Positions 44,232 to 56,139 of a stretch of 64,000 nt of DNA are shown one piece after another (position 1 is the first letter of the stretch; every line of letters begins with the position of its first letter). Location of the stretch: positions 19,210,501 through 19,274,500 of the forward strand of contig NC_016132.3 of assembly GCF_000005505.3 (NCBI RefSeq), read 5' to 3'. Origin of the DNA: Brachypodium distachyon. Taxonomy: Eukaryota > Streptophyta > Magnoliopsida > Poales > Poaceae. A program made the position numbers and the translations under genes. The notes under the pieces are model-generated. The model made no database searches, had not been told where the DNA came from, and saw nothing but the letters and a program-made list of their open reading frames with translations.

Positions 44232-46004
44232 TAGCTACTTCTTCAATTCCTTTAATTCATCCACAGCCATCTTATACGGTCTCTTGGCTATGGGTCCACT
44301 TCCTGGCACTAACTCAATAAGAAACTCCACGTCACGGTCCGGTGGCATGCCTGGTAATTCCTCTGAAAATACGTCTGGATATTCCTTCACTATTGGTACA
44401 TCGTCCATGCTAGCCCCCTTAAGAGCATAAATCTTGGGTTTCTTAAGCTCATGGGTGGACTTGTACCGGATGCGTCTCTTGTCTGGGGTTGTGAGTGTGA
44501 CATTCCTCTGGGCACAGTCTACTAATCCTTCATATAAGGTCAACCATTCCATTCCCAAGATTAGGTCCAGTCCTCGGGAATCTATAATTATGAGATCAGA
44601 GGGAAAATTGTGTCTCCCAATACTTAGGGGTAGCTGGCGACAGTGTCGGGTTGCTAGTATTGTTCCACCCGGTGAGTTCACTTTCATGGGTTTAGCCATG
44701 GTCTTAGAGGGTAATTTGCCTCTTTCTACTAATACTGAAATGAATGAATGCGATGCTCCAGTGTCAAACAGAAATAGTACTTCAAAAGCATTAATGTGGA
44801 AGGTGCCAAGTATGATACCTGATTCCTCGGTGATTTCTTCCACATCCACGTGATTCACGTGGCCCTTCTGGAATGGATTGGGCTTGTTCCCAGTACCATC
44901 TTGGTTGTCCGGGCAGTTGGTGGCATAGTGTCCCATCTTGTGACAGTTGTAGCACTCCACCTTGGTCATGTCCTTATTGGCATTGTGGTTCTGACCATTG
45001 TTGTTCTGGCCATTGCCGTTGTTCCTGCCATTCCCATTGCCATTGATGGGCCTTGGGCGAGCGAACTGGTGCTGTTGCTGATGCTGGTGCTGCTGATGGT
45101 GCCGGTTCACATTGCCACCCTGATGGTGGTGTCCTTGGCTTCCTTGGCGGTGGTGGTGACTATTTCCTCCACTGCGGTGGCTGTTCTGGTTCCCGTTCCA
45201 ACTCAAGGAGGAACTGCCACTTCCATCATAGGAGGTGCGCTGCTTCTGGTGCGGGCCAGTGTGAGAGCCTCCTTGGTGAAATCTCTTCTTGCGGTTTTCC
45301 AACTGAGTGAGCTTACTCTCCAGAATGATGGCCTTGTCAATCAAAGACTGGTAGGTGGGGGTGTAAGCAATAGCAAGTTGAACTGACAGTTCGTCGTTCA
45401 GACCGTCCAAAAACTTCTCCCTGCGCTTGGCATCAGTGTTCACATCATCCGGTGCATAGCGGGACAGTTGGCTGAAAACATCTATATATTCTGACACAGA
45501 GCGGCTTCCATGTCGCAGCCTATGAAATTCTTTCTTCTTCAGGCTGAGCACTCTCGCAGAGATGTGGGCGGTGCGAAAGGCTTCCTGGAACATGTCCCAG
45601 GTGACATCCTCGATGGGGATGGTGATCTGAAAATTTTCCCACCACGACGCTGCGGGTCCTTCTAGCAGATAAGCTGCAAACCGCACTTTCTCTTCCTCAG
45701 TGCAGTTGATGGTGACCAAATTCTTATTGACTGAACAAAGCCAATCGTCAGCCATAATAGGCTCAGTGGAGCTGAAAAAAGTGGGCAGGCGCAAACGTAG
45801 AAATCTAGTCAGCATATGCACTTGGGGTGGGTGGTGCTGCTGGTTGTTGTGGTTCTACTGGTTGTTGTTGTTGTTGTTGTTGTTGGCCAACTGTTGGGTG
45901 ATCATCTGGAAGAATTAGGTCTGGGCAGCTAATAGCTGCTGCATGGTGGCAGCATTCCCTTCTGCGTCGGCGTTGTTGGTGGGGTTCCGGCGTCTCGGAG
46001 GCAT
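44232..46004 (-). pseudogene. Tekay-type gag and protease
   Basis: The gag start is MPPRRRNPTNNADAEG at 46,004 on the minus strand. Two in-frame stops follow, TAA at about 45,917 and TAG at about 45,857; both fit C-to-T changes of Gln codons. The long open part 45,821-44,235 holds the retrotransposon gag domain (AAYLLEGPAASWWENF, FHRLRHGSRSVSEYIDVFSQ) and a Gln/His/Asn-rich stretch. Next comes a CCHC knuckle (CYNCHKMGHYATNC) and then the protease, with LFDTGASHSFIS and DLILGMEWL. It ends with the YPDVFSEELPGMPPDRDVEF lead-in to RT. Confidence 0.92.
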
Positions 46005-46297
46005 CAGTTTAGGGTAGCATAGATGAGGAAACAGATAGAATAGAGCTAAGGATAACTAAACCCCCAAACAAGATATAACTTAAGCATATATCAATCATCC
46101 ACTCATCAATCATAAAAGGTTTTGAAAAAAACATAGCAAAACAAACTTGTTTATGGTGGGACATTGCCCATAAAGAAAAGAGTACAGGGAAAAAAGCAAT
46201 CTGCCTACATTGCCATACACATAGATTGTATGGTCAATGACTAACTCGCAACACTGATAACGAAAAGAAAAGATAAATCTGGTAGGCATCAACAGAA

Positions 46298-47165
46298 CTA
46301 GGGGAGTGTGGCTGTCGGTGTGGTCCCGTTCGCCTTCATCTTGGAGCGGGTGTTTGTAGCAGGGGTGTCCATCTCGTGGACCTCCTGGGGATCCTCCTCC
46401 TCAGTCGGTTCCTCCTCCTGAGGCTCCATGTCCTGATCCTGTGGTGGAGGTGGGACCTGGACAGGCGCCGGTGCTACAGCTGGTGCGGCTACGGCTGCAG
46501 CTGCGATGAATGCATGGAACTGCTCGCAGTAGTAGCGAGCCTGGTCCCTCTCATACTGCAGCTGCTCGATGGCATCTCCCATGTTGAGGACAGTGTTCTC
46601 CAACACGGCCTTGTCCTCCAGCCACTGGGTCTTCTCTCCCATCAGGTTACCAATCTGTTCCTCAGCTAGGTCGGCCCTGGTCATCTCGTGCTCGAGGCAA
46701 GACTACAAGTCCACGGTGTTTATCTCCATGTTCTCGAAGTGGGTCGTCACTGGGGTCGCATCCTCGTCGTTGGTCGTAGCCACCGCCGACCATGCATGAT
46801 TCCGCCTCCCAAAGAGGAGGAAGGGGGGATCCTCGAGGAACTCGTGCCGATAGTCCCGGCACACCTGTGCGAAGGCGCACTGCATGGCGAACTGAAGGCC
46901 CTGCTCGAAGGTGGGGTAGCGGCTGATGAAGGTGATATCCGGCGTAGCTGGCGCGATCTCACGCCCCCGGATCTTCGGCTCGATCTACCACCGTGGCTGC
47001 CATCCCTCGGGTGCGGCGGTCTCAACTCGGCCTCTGAACCTAGGTGGTGGCAGGTCGAGGAACGCACACAGTACCGCCAAAGGGGCACTGAACAACTGGT
47101 CGTCATCCGTGGAGGGGTAGTAGATGCGGGTGAACGGCGGTACATTGCCGAACGGTGTTGGGCTT
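46298..47165 (-). pseudogene. Extra sense ORF between the primer site and gag of the Tekay-type element
   Basis: Read on the minus strand, one frame from about 47,150 to 46,298 is protein-like. It reads FTRIYYPSTDDDQLFSAPLA and FISRYPTFEQGLQFAMQCAF, then a part predicted to be helical, GEKTQWLEDKAVLENTVLNM, then a Pro/Glu-rich tail ending RSKMKANG. Two stops interrupt it (near 46,987 and 46,704). I know no named domain. Extra ORFs in this position occur in some grass chromoviruses; the function is unknown. Confidence 0.6.
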
Positions 47166-47618
47166 CACATCTATAGAAAATAAAGAAGGTAGATAAGGGA
47201 GTATCAGTGACATGATTAAATGGTCGAATGTAAGTAAAATAGAATAAAAGTGATAGAGTGGGAATCAAGTGATGAACATTAATATCAAGGGTGGAAATGT
47301 AAATATAAAATTGGATGCATAATATTATGTGAATAACATGGCAACATGATTATAATGGTGTATGGTGTAAGAATCAAATATGCATCTGTGGTATAATATA
47401 ATAAACATGCATATGTGGTAATAAGCATAGTATTCCGTGTATATATGGGATAAAACAATAAACATGCCATGCATATGCAAGATATAAATGCAAAGATTTA
47501 TATACGTGTATATATATATGTATAGATCTGATAGGGATAAAAAATAATCCTAAGTTTTGGTCTTTGGTCTGTCTTATTCTAATCCAAACTAGGGTCACGT
47601 TCCTACAGGCAAGACATT
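47166..47618 (-). other. Non-coding leader of the Tekay-type element
   Basis: An AT-rich stretch with many TATA/ATAT runs between the primer site and the extra ORF. I see no gene. Confidence 0.5.
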
Positions 47619-47630
47619 GCTCTGATACCA
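47619..47630 (-). other. Primer-binding site for initiator tRNA-Met
   Basis: On the minus strand TGGTATCAGAGC lies two bases after the 5' LTR end. This is the standard complement to the 3' end of initiator methionine tRNA used by Ty3/gypsy and many copia elements. It fixes the element's orientation and the LTR end at 47,633. Confidence 0.92.
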
Positions 47631-47632
47631 TC

Positions 47633-50600
47633 TGAAGTGATCCTTCCCCTTACTAGGGTTCGATCTCTGTGTTTACTGTGCTAGTCCCTGGATCGACTCA
47701 CTAGCACGTACAGTTTCATGATGAAATATACAGAAACAAAGGTCTAAGTATTTTATTACATCGCATCATCCAGAATTTAAATAGTACTTACCACCTCGCA
47801 TGACCTCTTGGGCCAGCATAAAACAAATATTGTTTCATCATCCTAAAACAAGGTTTCAAAACTGCAGTGGAAAAAGGGTAGATCATAAGGGCCACACTAC
47901 TCCAAGGTGAGAGCATGTTGGAATGTAAGCACATGACCCACGACAAAACGACGAACCTCACTCATCGTCGGATCCACCTGCATTGTTAATTGCAGCCACT
48001 ACGTGGTCAATACATTTGAATGTATTGGCAAGTTCACCAGAGATATAACAGATCCTATCAAGTATATGTAGTATTTTGCTAGGTAGAGTTTGGCTATTTG
48101 CATAAAAGCCTCATTGTTTAACCCTATCATTTTTAAACAAATAGTGGTAGAAATACCCATGCTCCTATTAACCTAGGCACATTGAGTAGAAACATCAATG
48201 TTCCTACCCAGTTCAATCCATTCGTTTTATTAGGAAATTTGAATGAGTGAGACCTTCCTTACAGTTCCAATATCTAGTTGCTCATAATTGTCCGTAACCG
48301 GGGACACGGCTAAGTACTTAGTTTGACACTCTCGAGAGGTGGTACACTTACCCACAAGAAATCGACGTGTTAATCCCTTGCTGTCCTCAGGGTAGAGTAG
48401 CAACGGCATCGACTACAGGAATTTTCAGAAAATAATCCCCCAGACCACCTGAGGGACGTCCCCCCACCTACACTGCTACATACCGATGTCACCTCGGATC
48501 CGGGTTCATATTTCTTACATCCATCCTGGCAGAGCCCATAATACCATGTGGTTGTACTGGAAGCTACTAAACATGAAACTAGTCCAGTCTCTGGTTACCC
48601 CGGGTGGCATCCCACATTGTGACGCAGGCGCTCCCCGAATCGCACGGGGAGACGACCATGGACGCTCCCGAATCGCACGGAGAGACGACTCAGCGGGCCC
48701 CATAGAAATGGACCTAACGTCACGACATCCGAATACTCAAAGCAGCCCACCCAGGACGATTCATTGAATTACTTGTTTTGCCACACACTAGGAAAATCAT
48801 ATTGTTATTCAATAGTATCACATTGTGATAATACCACCCTCGTATATTATCATAGCATAGCATTTTACTACTACGATGGCGATTGGTGGTGTGGACATGG
48901 CAAAGGGTATCCTATACTACTAGGACAGATCATAGCTAGCATAGATACAGTAATAATCCTAACAATGCAACTAATAAAAGCTAGTGCATAATAAAATAAT
49001 GGGTAAATGATCAAAGTGACCTTGCCTTCAGAGTAGTTCGTATTCAAACACTCTTCGCAATCACACAGTTCGCTCTCCGAGAAAACTATACAATCAAGCA
49101 AACATACACGTACATAAACACACCATACAAGCAAAAGAATATGTATGCCATGATGCAATGCAAAACATGTGACATGAGTTTGGTTTATTTTATTTGGGTG
49201 ATCTACTGATCTAAGGCCTTGAGAATTAAGCACATGCAATTAGGTTTTTTAAGCAAAAGCAAAGGCTAGGGTTTAAATCCTAAAATGAGGTTTTATTGGC
49301 ATCAGCCAAATAGATTAATTCAAAATATTTATTTCTCTGTCCCATTGGACAGGGGACAATAAAACAAAATTTTGGGCACTGGTTTCATTCAAAAAGGACT
49401 TCTAAATAAATAGTTGTGATTTAAATGGCATAAAACCCTAATCTATAATTTGAATGTGATTCAAAAATTGAAATTTGAATTTGGACAGTGCCAAAAGATT
49501 CTACATTTCCTAAGGATTCCAAAACGGTGTGGATCATTAAATTTGGCCAAACAGATTAAAAGTTATGATCATTTGAAGTTGCAGGGGCTTTTCTGCCAAA
49601 GTGCATTTTATTAATTCCGGGGAATTAAAATTAAATTTTCATTTTATTTACGCAGTGACACATGGCGGCTCCTGATTGGTGTGTACCGGTTCGTTTAAGT
49701 TAAATAAAAGAGATCTAATCTACACCGTTGGAGATGGATGGACAGACGAGATTGAACGGGGGGGCTCACCGGCGAGGCTAGGGTTCCGGCGACGGAATCC
49801 GGTGGCGGCGCGGCTCGGGTGTGGAGGCGGGCGGCGTACGGGTGGACCTCGGGCGTCGGGGAGGACGCGGGTGCACGCGGCACGGCACAGCGGTGCTGGT
49901 GGCGCGGTCGGCGCGGGCTCGGGCGGTCGGAGTCCTCGCCTAGGTCGAAGACGAGTGGGCGGCGCGGGCGGCAGACTCCGGCGATCTCGGGCGGTGGTCG
50001 GCGGGGTGCTGCAGCACGCAAAACGAAGGGAAAAGCGCGTCAAAAGATGCGCGAGAGAGAGAGAAGGAGAGGGAGGGCGGTGGCGTCGAAGATGGTTCAC
50101 CGGCGTGGTCGGGCGCGGCGCGAGAGTGGCGGCGGCGGCGGAGCTCTTCGGCGAAGAATCGGAGCGGCCTGGCGGCGTGATAGCGAGGGGGAGCAGAGGG
50201 GAAGAAGAGAGGGGGTCGCAGGCTTTAAAAGGACGCGAGCGGCTCGGTTTGGGAAGGTCGGGAGGGGTGGATCCCGGTGATGGCGCGCGGCGGTCACGCG
50301 CGGGGACGGCGGCGCGATTTCGGGCGCTTGCCCGAGGTAGGGGACGACCCCGATAGGTGGGCCCCACCTGTCGGTGGCTCGGGCGCGCGCGCGCGGGCGG
50401 CTCGGTCGGTCGGGCTGGTTCGGCCGGTTCGGGGCCGGTTCGGCCCAAGCGGTCGGACCGGTCCGGTTCACCCTTTTTTTTTCTTTTCTTTTTCCCTTTT
50501 CCTATTTCTTTGATAACTTTTGATTTTGAACTCCAAATTGCTCCAAATAAATCCCAAAGAATTTGTAAAATCATGTTCCACCATGGTATAACTTTTGGGA

Positions 50601-50935
50601 GTATTTTCCCCTCAAAATAAAATATATAAAAATAGATTTGCCCTATAAATGCCTTTAGGGCTATATGTCCATTTAAATAAAATACTTTTTCAACTCCAAA
50701 TAATTAACCAAAAATTATGGGATGGCTTATATGTGCATTAAGCCCCTTTTATACATAAAACCTATTGGTTTGAAAATCCAAAGCTCATATGGGTGTAAAC
50801 CCTAGGGTTTAAAATGAAATAAAGAATATTTCCAAAGCCTTTTGAGATTCAAAATTTGAATTCGAATATGCAATTGTGGCATGATGCTCATGAATGCAAT
50901 GCACATGTAAAAGTTTGAAATTTTGGGATGTTACA
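47633..50935 (-). repeat. 5' LTR of the Tekay-type element (3.3 kb)
   Basis: It runs on the minus strand from TGTAACATCCCAAAATTTC (50,935) to GGATCACTTCA (47,633). The part 49,730-50,440 is unusually GC-rich and yields long open frames (284 codons) that recur in the 3' LTR; they show no domain and I treat them as composition artefacts. The part 47,840-49,690 has no counterpart in the 3' LTR. Confidence 0.9.
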
Positions 50936-51360
50936 TGGCGGCAGCCTCCGCCTCAGGAATGGAGTAGGAGAGACTGGAGAAGCAGTTGATGAAGCTCCGC
51001 AACGTCTCCCCCGGTTTCTGCACGACCACGTGCAGCTCCGCCATGGTTCCCGAGCGCATGTAACCGCCCTGGAACGCATTCACAAACTGCTCGTGCAGGT
51101 TAGCCCAGGAGTCTATGGACCCGGCGGGCAGGTTGAGCAACCAGGTCCTCGTTGATCCCTTGAGGACCATCGGGAACCAGTTGGCCCTGACCTTGTCGTC
51201 GACGCCGATGGCGTGCATCCCCAACGTGTAGGTCAGGAGAAAATCCTTGGGGTTCACGGTTCCGTCGTATGTCCCGAGCGCCGGTGCTCAGAACTTGCGG
51301 GGCCATGTCACCCGGTGCAGCTCGCGAGTAAACACGGCGCAGCCGTCCTCGGCACCCATG
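50936..51360 (-). pseudogene. gag fragment of the second gypsy family, minus strand
   Basis: Read on the minus strand: CAVFTRELHRVTWPRKF, a stop, then GTYDGTVNPKDFLLTYTLGM, VRANWFPMVLKGSTRTWLLN, LPAGSIDSWANLHEQFVNAF and KPGETLRSFINCFSSLSYSI. This is the retrotransposon gag domain of Tat-type elements. It is cut at 50,936 by the Tekay-type element, and the rest of gag is not found on the other side. Confidence 0.85.
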
Positions 51361-51399
51361 GGAGCATCCTCCTACTCTTCTGGGCATTGGGGTTGCCGG

Positions 51400-52140
51400 G
51401 GGAGCCCCCGAGCGCTCTCTTCCCTTTCTGTTAAGTGGCTACTTGCTACTTCTAGACTAAATCTCTCGGGATTGCAATCTACGCTCGAGTCTAACCTTCA
51501 GAAATCGGAACCCCTTGACTGGTGGCGCGGGTCCTTCTTTTATACTCAAGGGGATACCAAAGGTGCCACAGTCTGCATGGGGGACGCGTCCTAGGACACG
51601 CGTCGAACAGAGGCCCAAGGCAGCTGCCTTCGCTGCGCTGGCATGCATGCACGGTGAGACGCACTATAGCTAGGGCCACACGTGCCCTAGATTCACTGTG
51701 GGCTACTCACTGCAAGCTACTCACTGTAGGTTGACTAGACGGGTAACCTCCTCCCTATCGGAGCATTTAATGCTCAGCTTGTGCCACACTCCACGCTCTG
51801 ACCAGCCCTGCACAAAAGGAGCCTGCCGGGCAGCCACGTGGCGTCGATACTCTTCTTGCTGGGCATCGGCCCTGTTGTAAACGCCTGCGCCAGGGAACAC
51901 TCTCCCCGGCAAGTGGGCTTCTCGGGGGGCGTCCTGACGGGGATCTTCACGCTGTCTTCCGAGGTAACCCCCGCAGCCCGGCTAGTCCTGGTCCACGGCA
52001 AACCCCTTCCCAGGCTCCTGGGGGCTGGTGCCTTCCCGGGCAGCCCGCACCGCGCTGCCCAGGGTGCCGTCCTTGCAGGAAGCAAGTGAGGCGACCCACG
52101 CGTTGAGCAACGGTGGTACCTCGGGTGCCATTAGTGCGAC
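51400..52140 (-). repeat. LTR of the second gypsy family, minus strand
   Basis: In reverse complement it aligns loosely with the solo LTR at 56,140-56,948: ATGGCACCCGAGGTACCACC against GTGGCCCGCGGGGTCCCACT, GTGGGTCGCC in both, and a TATA region (TCCTTCTTTTATACTCAAGG complement against TATAAAAGGAGGACC). It lies directly upstream of the gag fragment and so is that element's 5' LTR. Its outer end abuts the integrase end of the Tat element near 52,140. Confidence 0.7.
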
Positions 52141-52149
52141 TACGGCGTG

Positions 52150-53317
52150 CCGAAATCGATGCTGGTCGCTGGATCTTTCAGGATATAGGCACCGCCTAGG
52201 ATTACTTTGGATATGATGTAAGGCCCCTCCCATGGCGATGCCAATTTATGATGAATTTTCTGTTTCAGCCGAAGGACTAGATCGCCCTCAATGAATGAGC
52301 GACGGCGTAGTCGACGGTCGTGATAGTTGCAGAGACTCTATTGGTAGACCGTTGACCGAGCGAGGGCGATGTCACGTGCCTCATCTGCTGCGTCGAGTGC
52401 ATCTTCCATACCTTCTGTGCAGTCTGGTCCGGCGTATGCTGCGACCCGAGGTGCATTGTACCTCACCTCGGATGGCAGAACTGCCTCTGCCCTGTACACC
52501 ATAAAGAAAGGGGTGAACTGCGTGGAAGAATTTGGTGTAGTGCGAAGGCTCCAGAGTACCGAGGGGAGTTCTTCGACCCACACGCCAGCTACTCTCCGCA
52601 AGGGTGTCATCAACCTTTTCCGTATGCCTTCAGTGAGCAGACCATTGGCCTTTTCGACCTGGCCATTTGTCTGCGGGTGCACGACTGCAGCGTAGTTGAT
52701 TCGGATCCCCATCTGCCCGTAGAAGTCCTGAAAATCGGCTGCTTTGAAGTTGCTTCGATTGTCTGTGATGATGCTGTGAGGAACGCCAAAACGGAAAACG
52801 ATGGATCTGAAGAATTGGATAGCTGTTGTAGATGTGGCGCTTGCAATTGGCATGGCCTTGATCCACTTTGAAAATTTGTCAATGGCGACTAGCAGAAAAT
52901 GATGTCCTCCATGACACGACTTCCTCAACGGGCTTACCATGTCGAGTCCCCATTGCGCAAAAGGCAAGCGATGGGAATTGTCTTAAGTTCAGAAGCTGGG
53001 GCATGCAGCTTCGTGGCGAACATCTGACATGCCTCGCATTTGCTGACAATAGCCTGAGCGTCGAGTAGGGCCATGGGCCAGTAGAATCAAGCTCTGAAGG
53101 CTTTGACGGCGATTGTTTTGCTTCCGGCGTGGTACCCGCACGTGCCCTGATGGATATCTAGGAGGATATCATGTCCTTCTTCTGGTGCAATACATCTCTG
53201 AAAAATGCTAGAGACACTGCGTTTGTACAACTCACCGTTGATCACTGTGAAAGCTTTCGATCGCCGCATAATCCTTCTAGCTTCGGTTGTATCCTCTGGC
53301 AACTCCTGCCGGAGCAT
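52150..53317 (-). pseudogene. Tat-element integrase (zinc-binding, core and C-terminal parts), broken
   Basis: 53,317-53,087 gives the HHCC-side sequence (INGELYKRSVSSIFQRCIAP, IHQGTCGYHAGSKTIAVKAF). 52,967-52,338 gives the core (WGLDMVSPLRKSCHGGHHFL, IITDNRSNFKAADFQDFYGQ, HPQTNGQVEKANGLLTEGIR). After a stop near 52,336 the frame continues with FIEGDLVLRLKQKIHHKLA and WEGPYIISKVILGGAYIL to about 52,155. The links between parts are interrupted by stops. Confidence 0.88.
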
Positions 53318-53332
53318 GTATGCGAGTAGTGG

Positions 53333-53950
53333 CTACATCCATGTTGGTTCAATTGCCATGACTTCAACTACACCATCTTCTGCTTGCTCGGCTACGGGGC
53401 TGTCAGGTGAAACCGGTGATTCGGTTAGAAGTTCTGAGTTGGACGACTTTTTGACTGAGGAAATCGTGCTCTTCTCTTTGATGGATCGTAGATGAATGAT
53501 TTCCAAAAAAAGTCCAGGCGGAACTACTGCTCGCGTGGATCCCAGGTTGGCTAATTGATCAGCCTCTACGTTACTGGATCGGCTGACATGCCCAAGCTCA
53601 CAACCGTCAAAATTGCCCTCCAATGTGTTGTACATATTACAGCAGGCGATCATGGTGTCTGATACTGCATCGCAGGTCTTCATTGTTTGTTGCACAACCA
53701 AATTGGAGTCGCCATAGATCATTAGATGAGTGGCGCCACATGCTTTTGCCATCCGCATGCCATGCAACAAGGCCTCATACTTGGCTTCGTTGTTGGAGGC
53801 GTTGCGGAAGTGCATCTGAAAAACATAGCGCATCTTGTCCCCTTTTGGCGAGATCAGTATTACTCCTGCCCCTGCACCTTCTGCTCGTTTGGATCCATCG
53901 AAGTACATGGTCCAGGCACTCGTCAAGTCGGGCAGACTTGGAGTCTGCAT
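53333..53950 (-). pseudogene. Tat-element RNase H
   Basis: YFDGSKRAEGAGAGVILISP carries the first catalytic Asp. NEAKYEALLHGMRMAKACG carries the Glu, GDSNLVVQQTM the second Asp, and SSNVEADQLANLGS the last Asp. This is the additional plant-type RNase H that marks Tat-lineage and related gypsy elements. The catalytic residues are kept although the neighbouring pol is broken. Confidence 0.88.
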
Positions 53951-54001
53951 CTCGGTCCACTCAGCGATGAAGTCTGGCAGTACTTGCGACTTGATTGCTT
54001 T

Positions 54002-55258
54002 CTAGCGCTCGTATGTGATATTCCTGGGTGAGAGCTCGATTCCCCATTGGGCGACACGACCTGTTGCCTCTGGGTTACTGAGAATGTTGGTGAGTGGAGC
54101 CTCACTCACCACGACGATCGGGTGCTGCTGAAAATAGTGTTCCAGCTTTCGGGCCGTCATGAATACTCTGTATGCCAGTTTCTGATAATGTGGATAACGT
54201 TGCTTCATGAGAGATAACACTTCACTAACATAGTATATCGGCCTCTGGACTGGCTGCGCTTTCCCTTCTTCTGCTCTTTCTACTACCAAGGTAGTGCTGA
54301 CCACCTGATTTGTGGCGGCGAGGTATAGCAAGAGCTGCTCATTCTCGAGTGGAGCTACAAGGACAGGTGAATGCGCTGCTGGCCTCGGGTGTCCATGTAA
54401 ATTTATCTCCCTTTTTGAGTAGCTGATAAAACGGCAGAGCCTTTTCTCCCAATCTGCTAATGAACCGGCTGAGGGCTGCCACTCTTCCTGTAAGCTATTG
54501 TACTGCATGGATGTTTGTTGGTTCCTTCGTTGTCACGATTGCTCTGATCTTGTCTGGATTTGCTTCGATTCCCCATGCAGAAAGAAAGTAACCCAGAAGC
54601 TGCCCTACAGGTACTCCGAAAACGCATTTCGTCGAGTTAAGCTTGATCCGATACTTGTCAAGATTCTGGAATGTCTCTCGAATATCTTCTAATAGAGTAT
54701 CTTCAGTCTTTGTCTTGATAACGATGTCGTCGATGTAGACTTGAACATTTCTGCCAAGCTACGCCCCAAGACATGCTTGCATGCAGCGTTGATATGTAGC
54801 GCATGCGTTTTTCAGTCCAAAAGGCATAGTTGTGTAGCAACAAACTCCATAAGGTGTTATGAATGCTTTCTTGTCTTCATCCTCCTTCTTCAGTCGAATC
54901 TAACTGTACCCAGAATATGCATCAGGAATGACAATCGAGCACATCCCACAGTCGAGTCGACGATCTGGTCGATTGGAGGCAGGGGGAAATGATCTTTTGG
55001 GCAATGCTTGTTCAGTGAGGTGAAATCAACGCACATGCGCAAAACTTTCATGTTCTTCTTCGGGACAAGCACGGGGTTCACTACCCAGGTAGCTTGTATG
55101 ATCTCCTGGATGAACTTGGCATCGAGTAAGCGATTGACCTCTTCACCAATAGCCTTCCGCTTGGGCTCTGAAAATCGTCGCAATGGTTGCCTGATGGGCT
55201 TGGCATGCTTGTCCACATGTAGAGAGTGCTCGGCGAGTTCCCTGGGAATACCCGGCAT
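54002..55258 (-). pseudogene. Tat-element reverse transcriptase and tether, broken
   Basis: 55,258-54,930 has RMCVDFTSLNKHCPKDHFPL and PIDQIVDSTVGCARLSF. A frameshift near 54,920 follows. The next frame has MPFGLKN and a YIDDIVIKT-like catalytic motif near 54,735, then QLLGYFLS. Stops are present near 54,770 and 54,495. 54,508-54,002 carries the end of the tether (LLLYLAATNQVVSTTLVVER, PIYYVSEVLSLMKQRYPHYQ, NPEATGRVAQWGIELS). The polymerase cannot be made as one chain. Confidence 0.85.
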
Positions 55259-56134
55259 GTCGGATGGTACCTAGGCAAAAAATTCCAATTCTCGCATAGA
55301 AACTCGACGACCGCGCTTTCCTATGCGGGAGGAAGGCTCGAAGACACCACACTGTTTTGCTGGAATCTGTTGGGTGTACCTGATGCTCTGTTGTGTCACT
55401 CTTCATGCTGAACTCTATCTGTGGTGGCGCTTTCTTCGTCATGGAAAGTACGTCGTTGTCCGTCGTTGCCTTCACAGAGGCGAGTTCCGTCTGCATGCCG
55501 AATGATTCAGCAAGCTTGTGGAACTCTCTGTCACAATTGTCCGATCTTGTAAAGCTTCCTCGGACGGTGATTATGCCATAGGGTCTAGGCATTTTCAGCA
55601 TGAGATATGCATAATGCGGGATGGCCATGAATCTGGCGAGTGCTGGCCGGCCTAGAAGCACATGGTATTCGATTTCCAGTCGAGTACTTCAAAATCGAAC
55701 CGTTCTTTGCGAAAGTTGGCGGGGTTGCCAAAGACAACGTCGAGGCTAACCCAGCTTAATGGTACTGCCGGTTTTCCTGGGACAATTCCGTGAAAAGATG
55801 TGTCTGTGGCTTGGAGATTCGTTAATGATCTGTTCATTGCCCTTAGTGTATCCGCAAATATGATGTTAATGCCACTGCCTCCATCTATGAACACCTTGCT
55901 CATCTCGTAGCCTCCCACCTGAGCGTCGAGGACTAGTGCTGACTGTCCTGGCCTCGGAATCTGAGGTGGGTGATCTGCCCGTGAGAATGAAATGGTGACC
56001 TCGGACCAGTCGAGGTACTCTGGGGTGGTGGGTGGTGCTGCCATAGCCAGATGAACTTGTTGAGTGATAACCTTTTGATGCCTGTTGGACGGCCTTCCTT
56101 TCTGTATCATGCAGATATTTCCCAAAGGCGCTGG
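55259..56134 (-). pseudogene. Tat-element aspartic protease and linker
   Basis: 56,125-55,652 contains SEVTISFSRADHPPQIPRPG and the active site VFIDGGSGINIIFADTL, in the DGGS form common in this lineage. 55,661-55,143 continues in another frame (LLGRPALARFMAIPHYAYLM, MPRPYGIITVRGSF), so a frameshift lies near 55,655. Confidence 0.88.
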
Positions 56135-56139
56135 ATACG

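Larger units (their letters stand above)
40182..50935 (-). mobile_element. Tekay/Del-type Ty3/gypsy chromovirus, minus strand, decayed
   Basis: On the minus strand the element has a 5' LTR (50,935-47,633, starting TGTAACATCCC), a primer site for initiator tRNA-Met (TGGTATCAGAGC), and an extra ORF. Then come gag with a CCHC knuckle and protease, RT-RNaseH, integrase with the start of a chromodomain-like tail, and a damaged 3' LTR (41,583-40,182). Domain order and tail motif place it with Tekay/Del chromoviruses. At least five stops and one frameshift inactivate it. The LTRs differ at roughly 7 of 178 bases in one stretch compared by eye (40,418-40,595 against 49,727-49,904), so it is not recent. 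Confidence 0.9.

Noticed and set aside
49720..50574. 284-codon minus-strand frame, repeated at 40,408-41,199
   Set aside because: It lies wholly in LTR sequence, is Pro/Arg/Ala-rich, differs by indels between the two LTRs, and matches no protein family I know.
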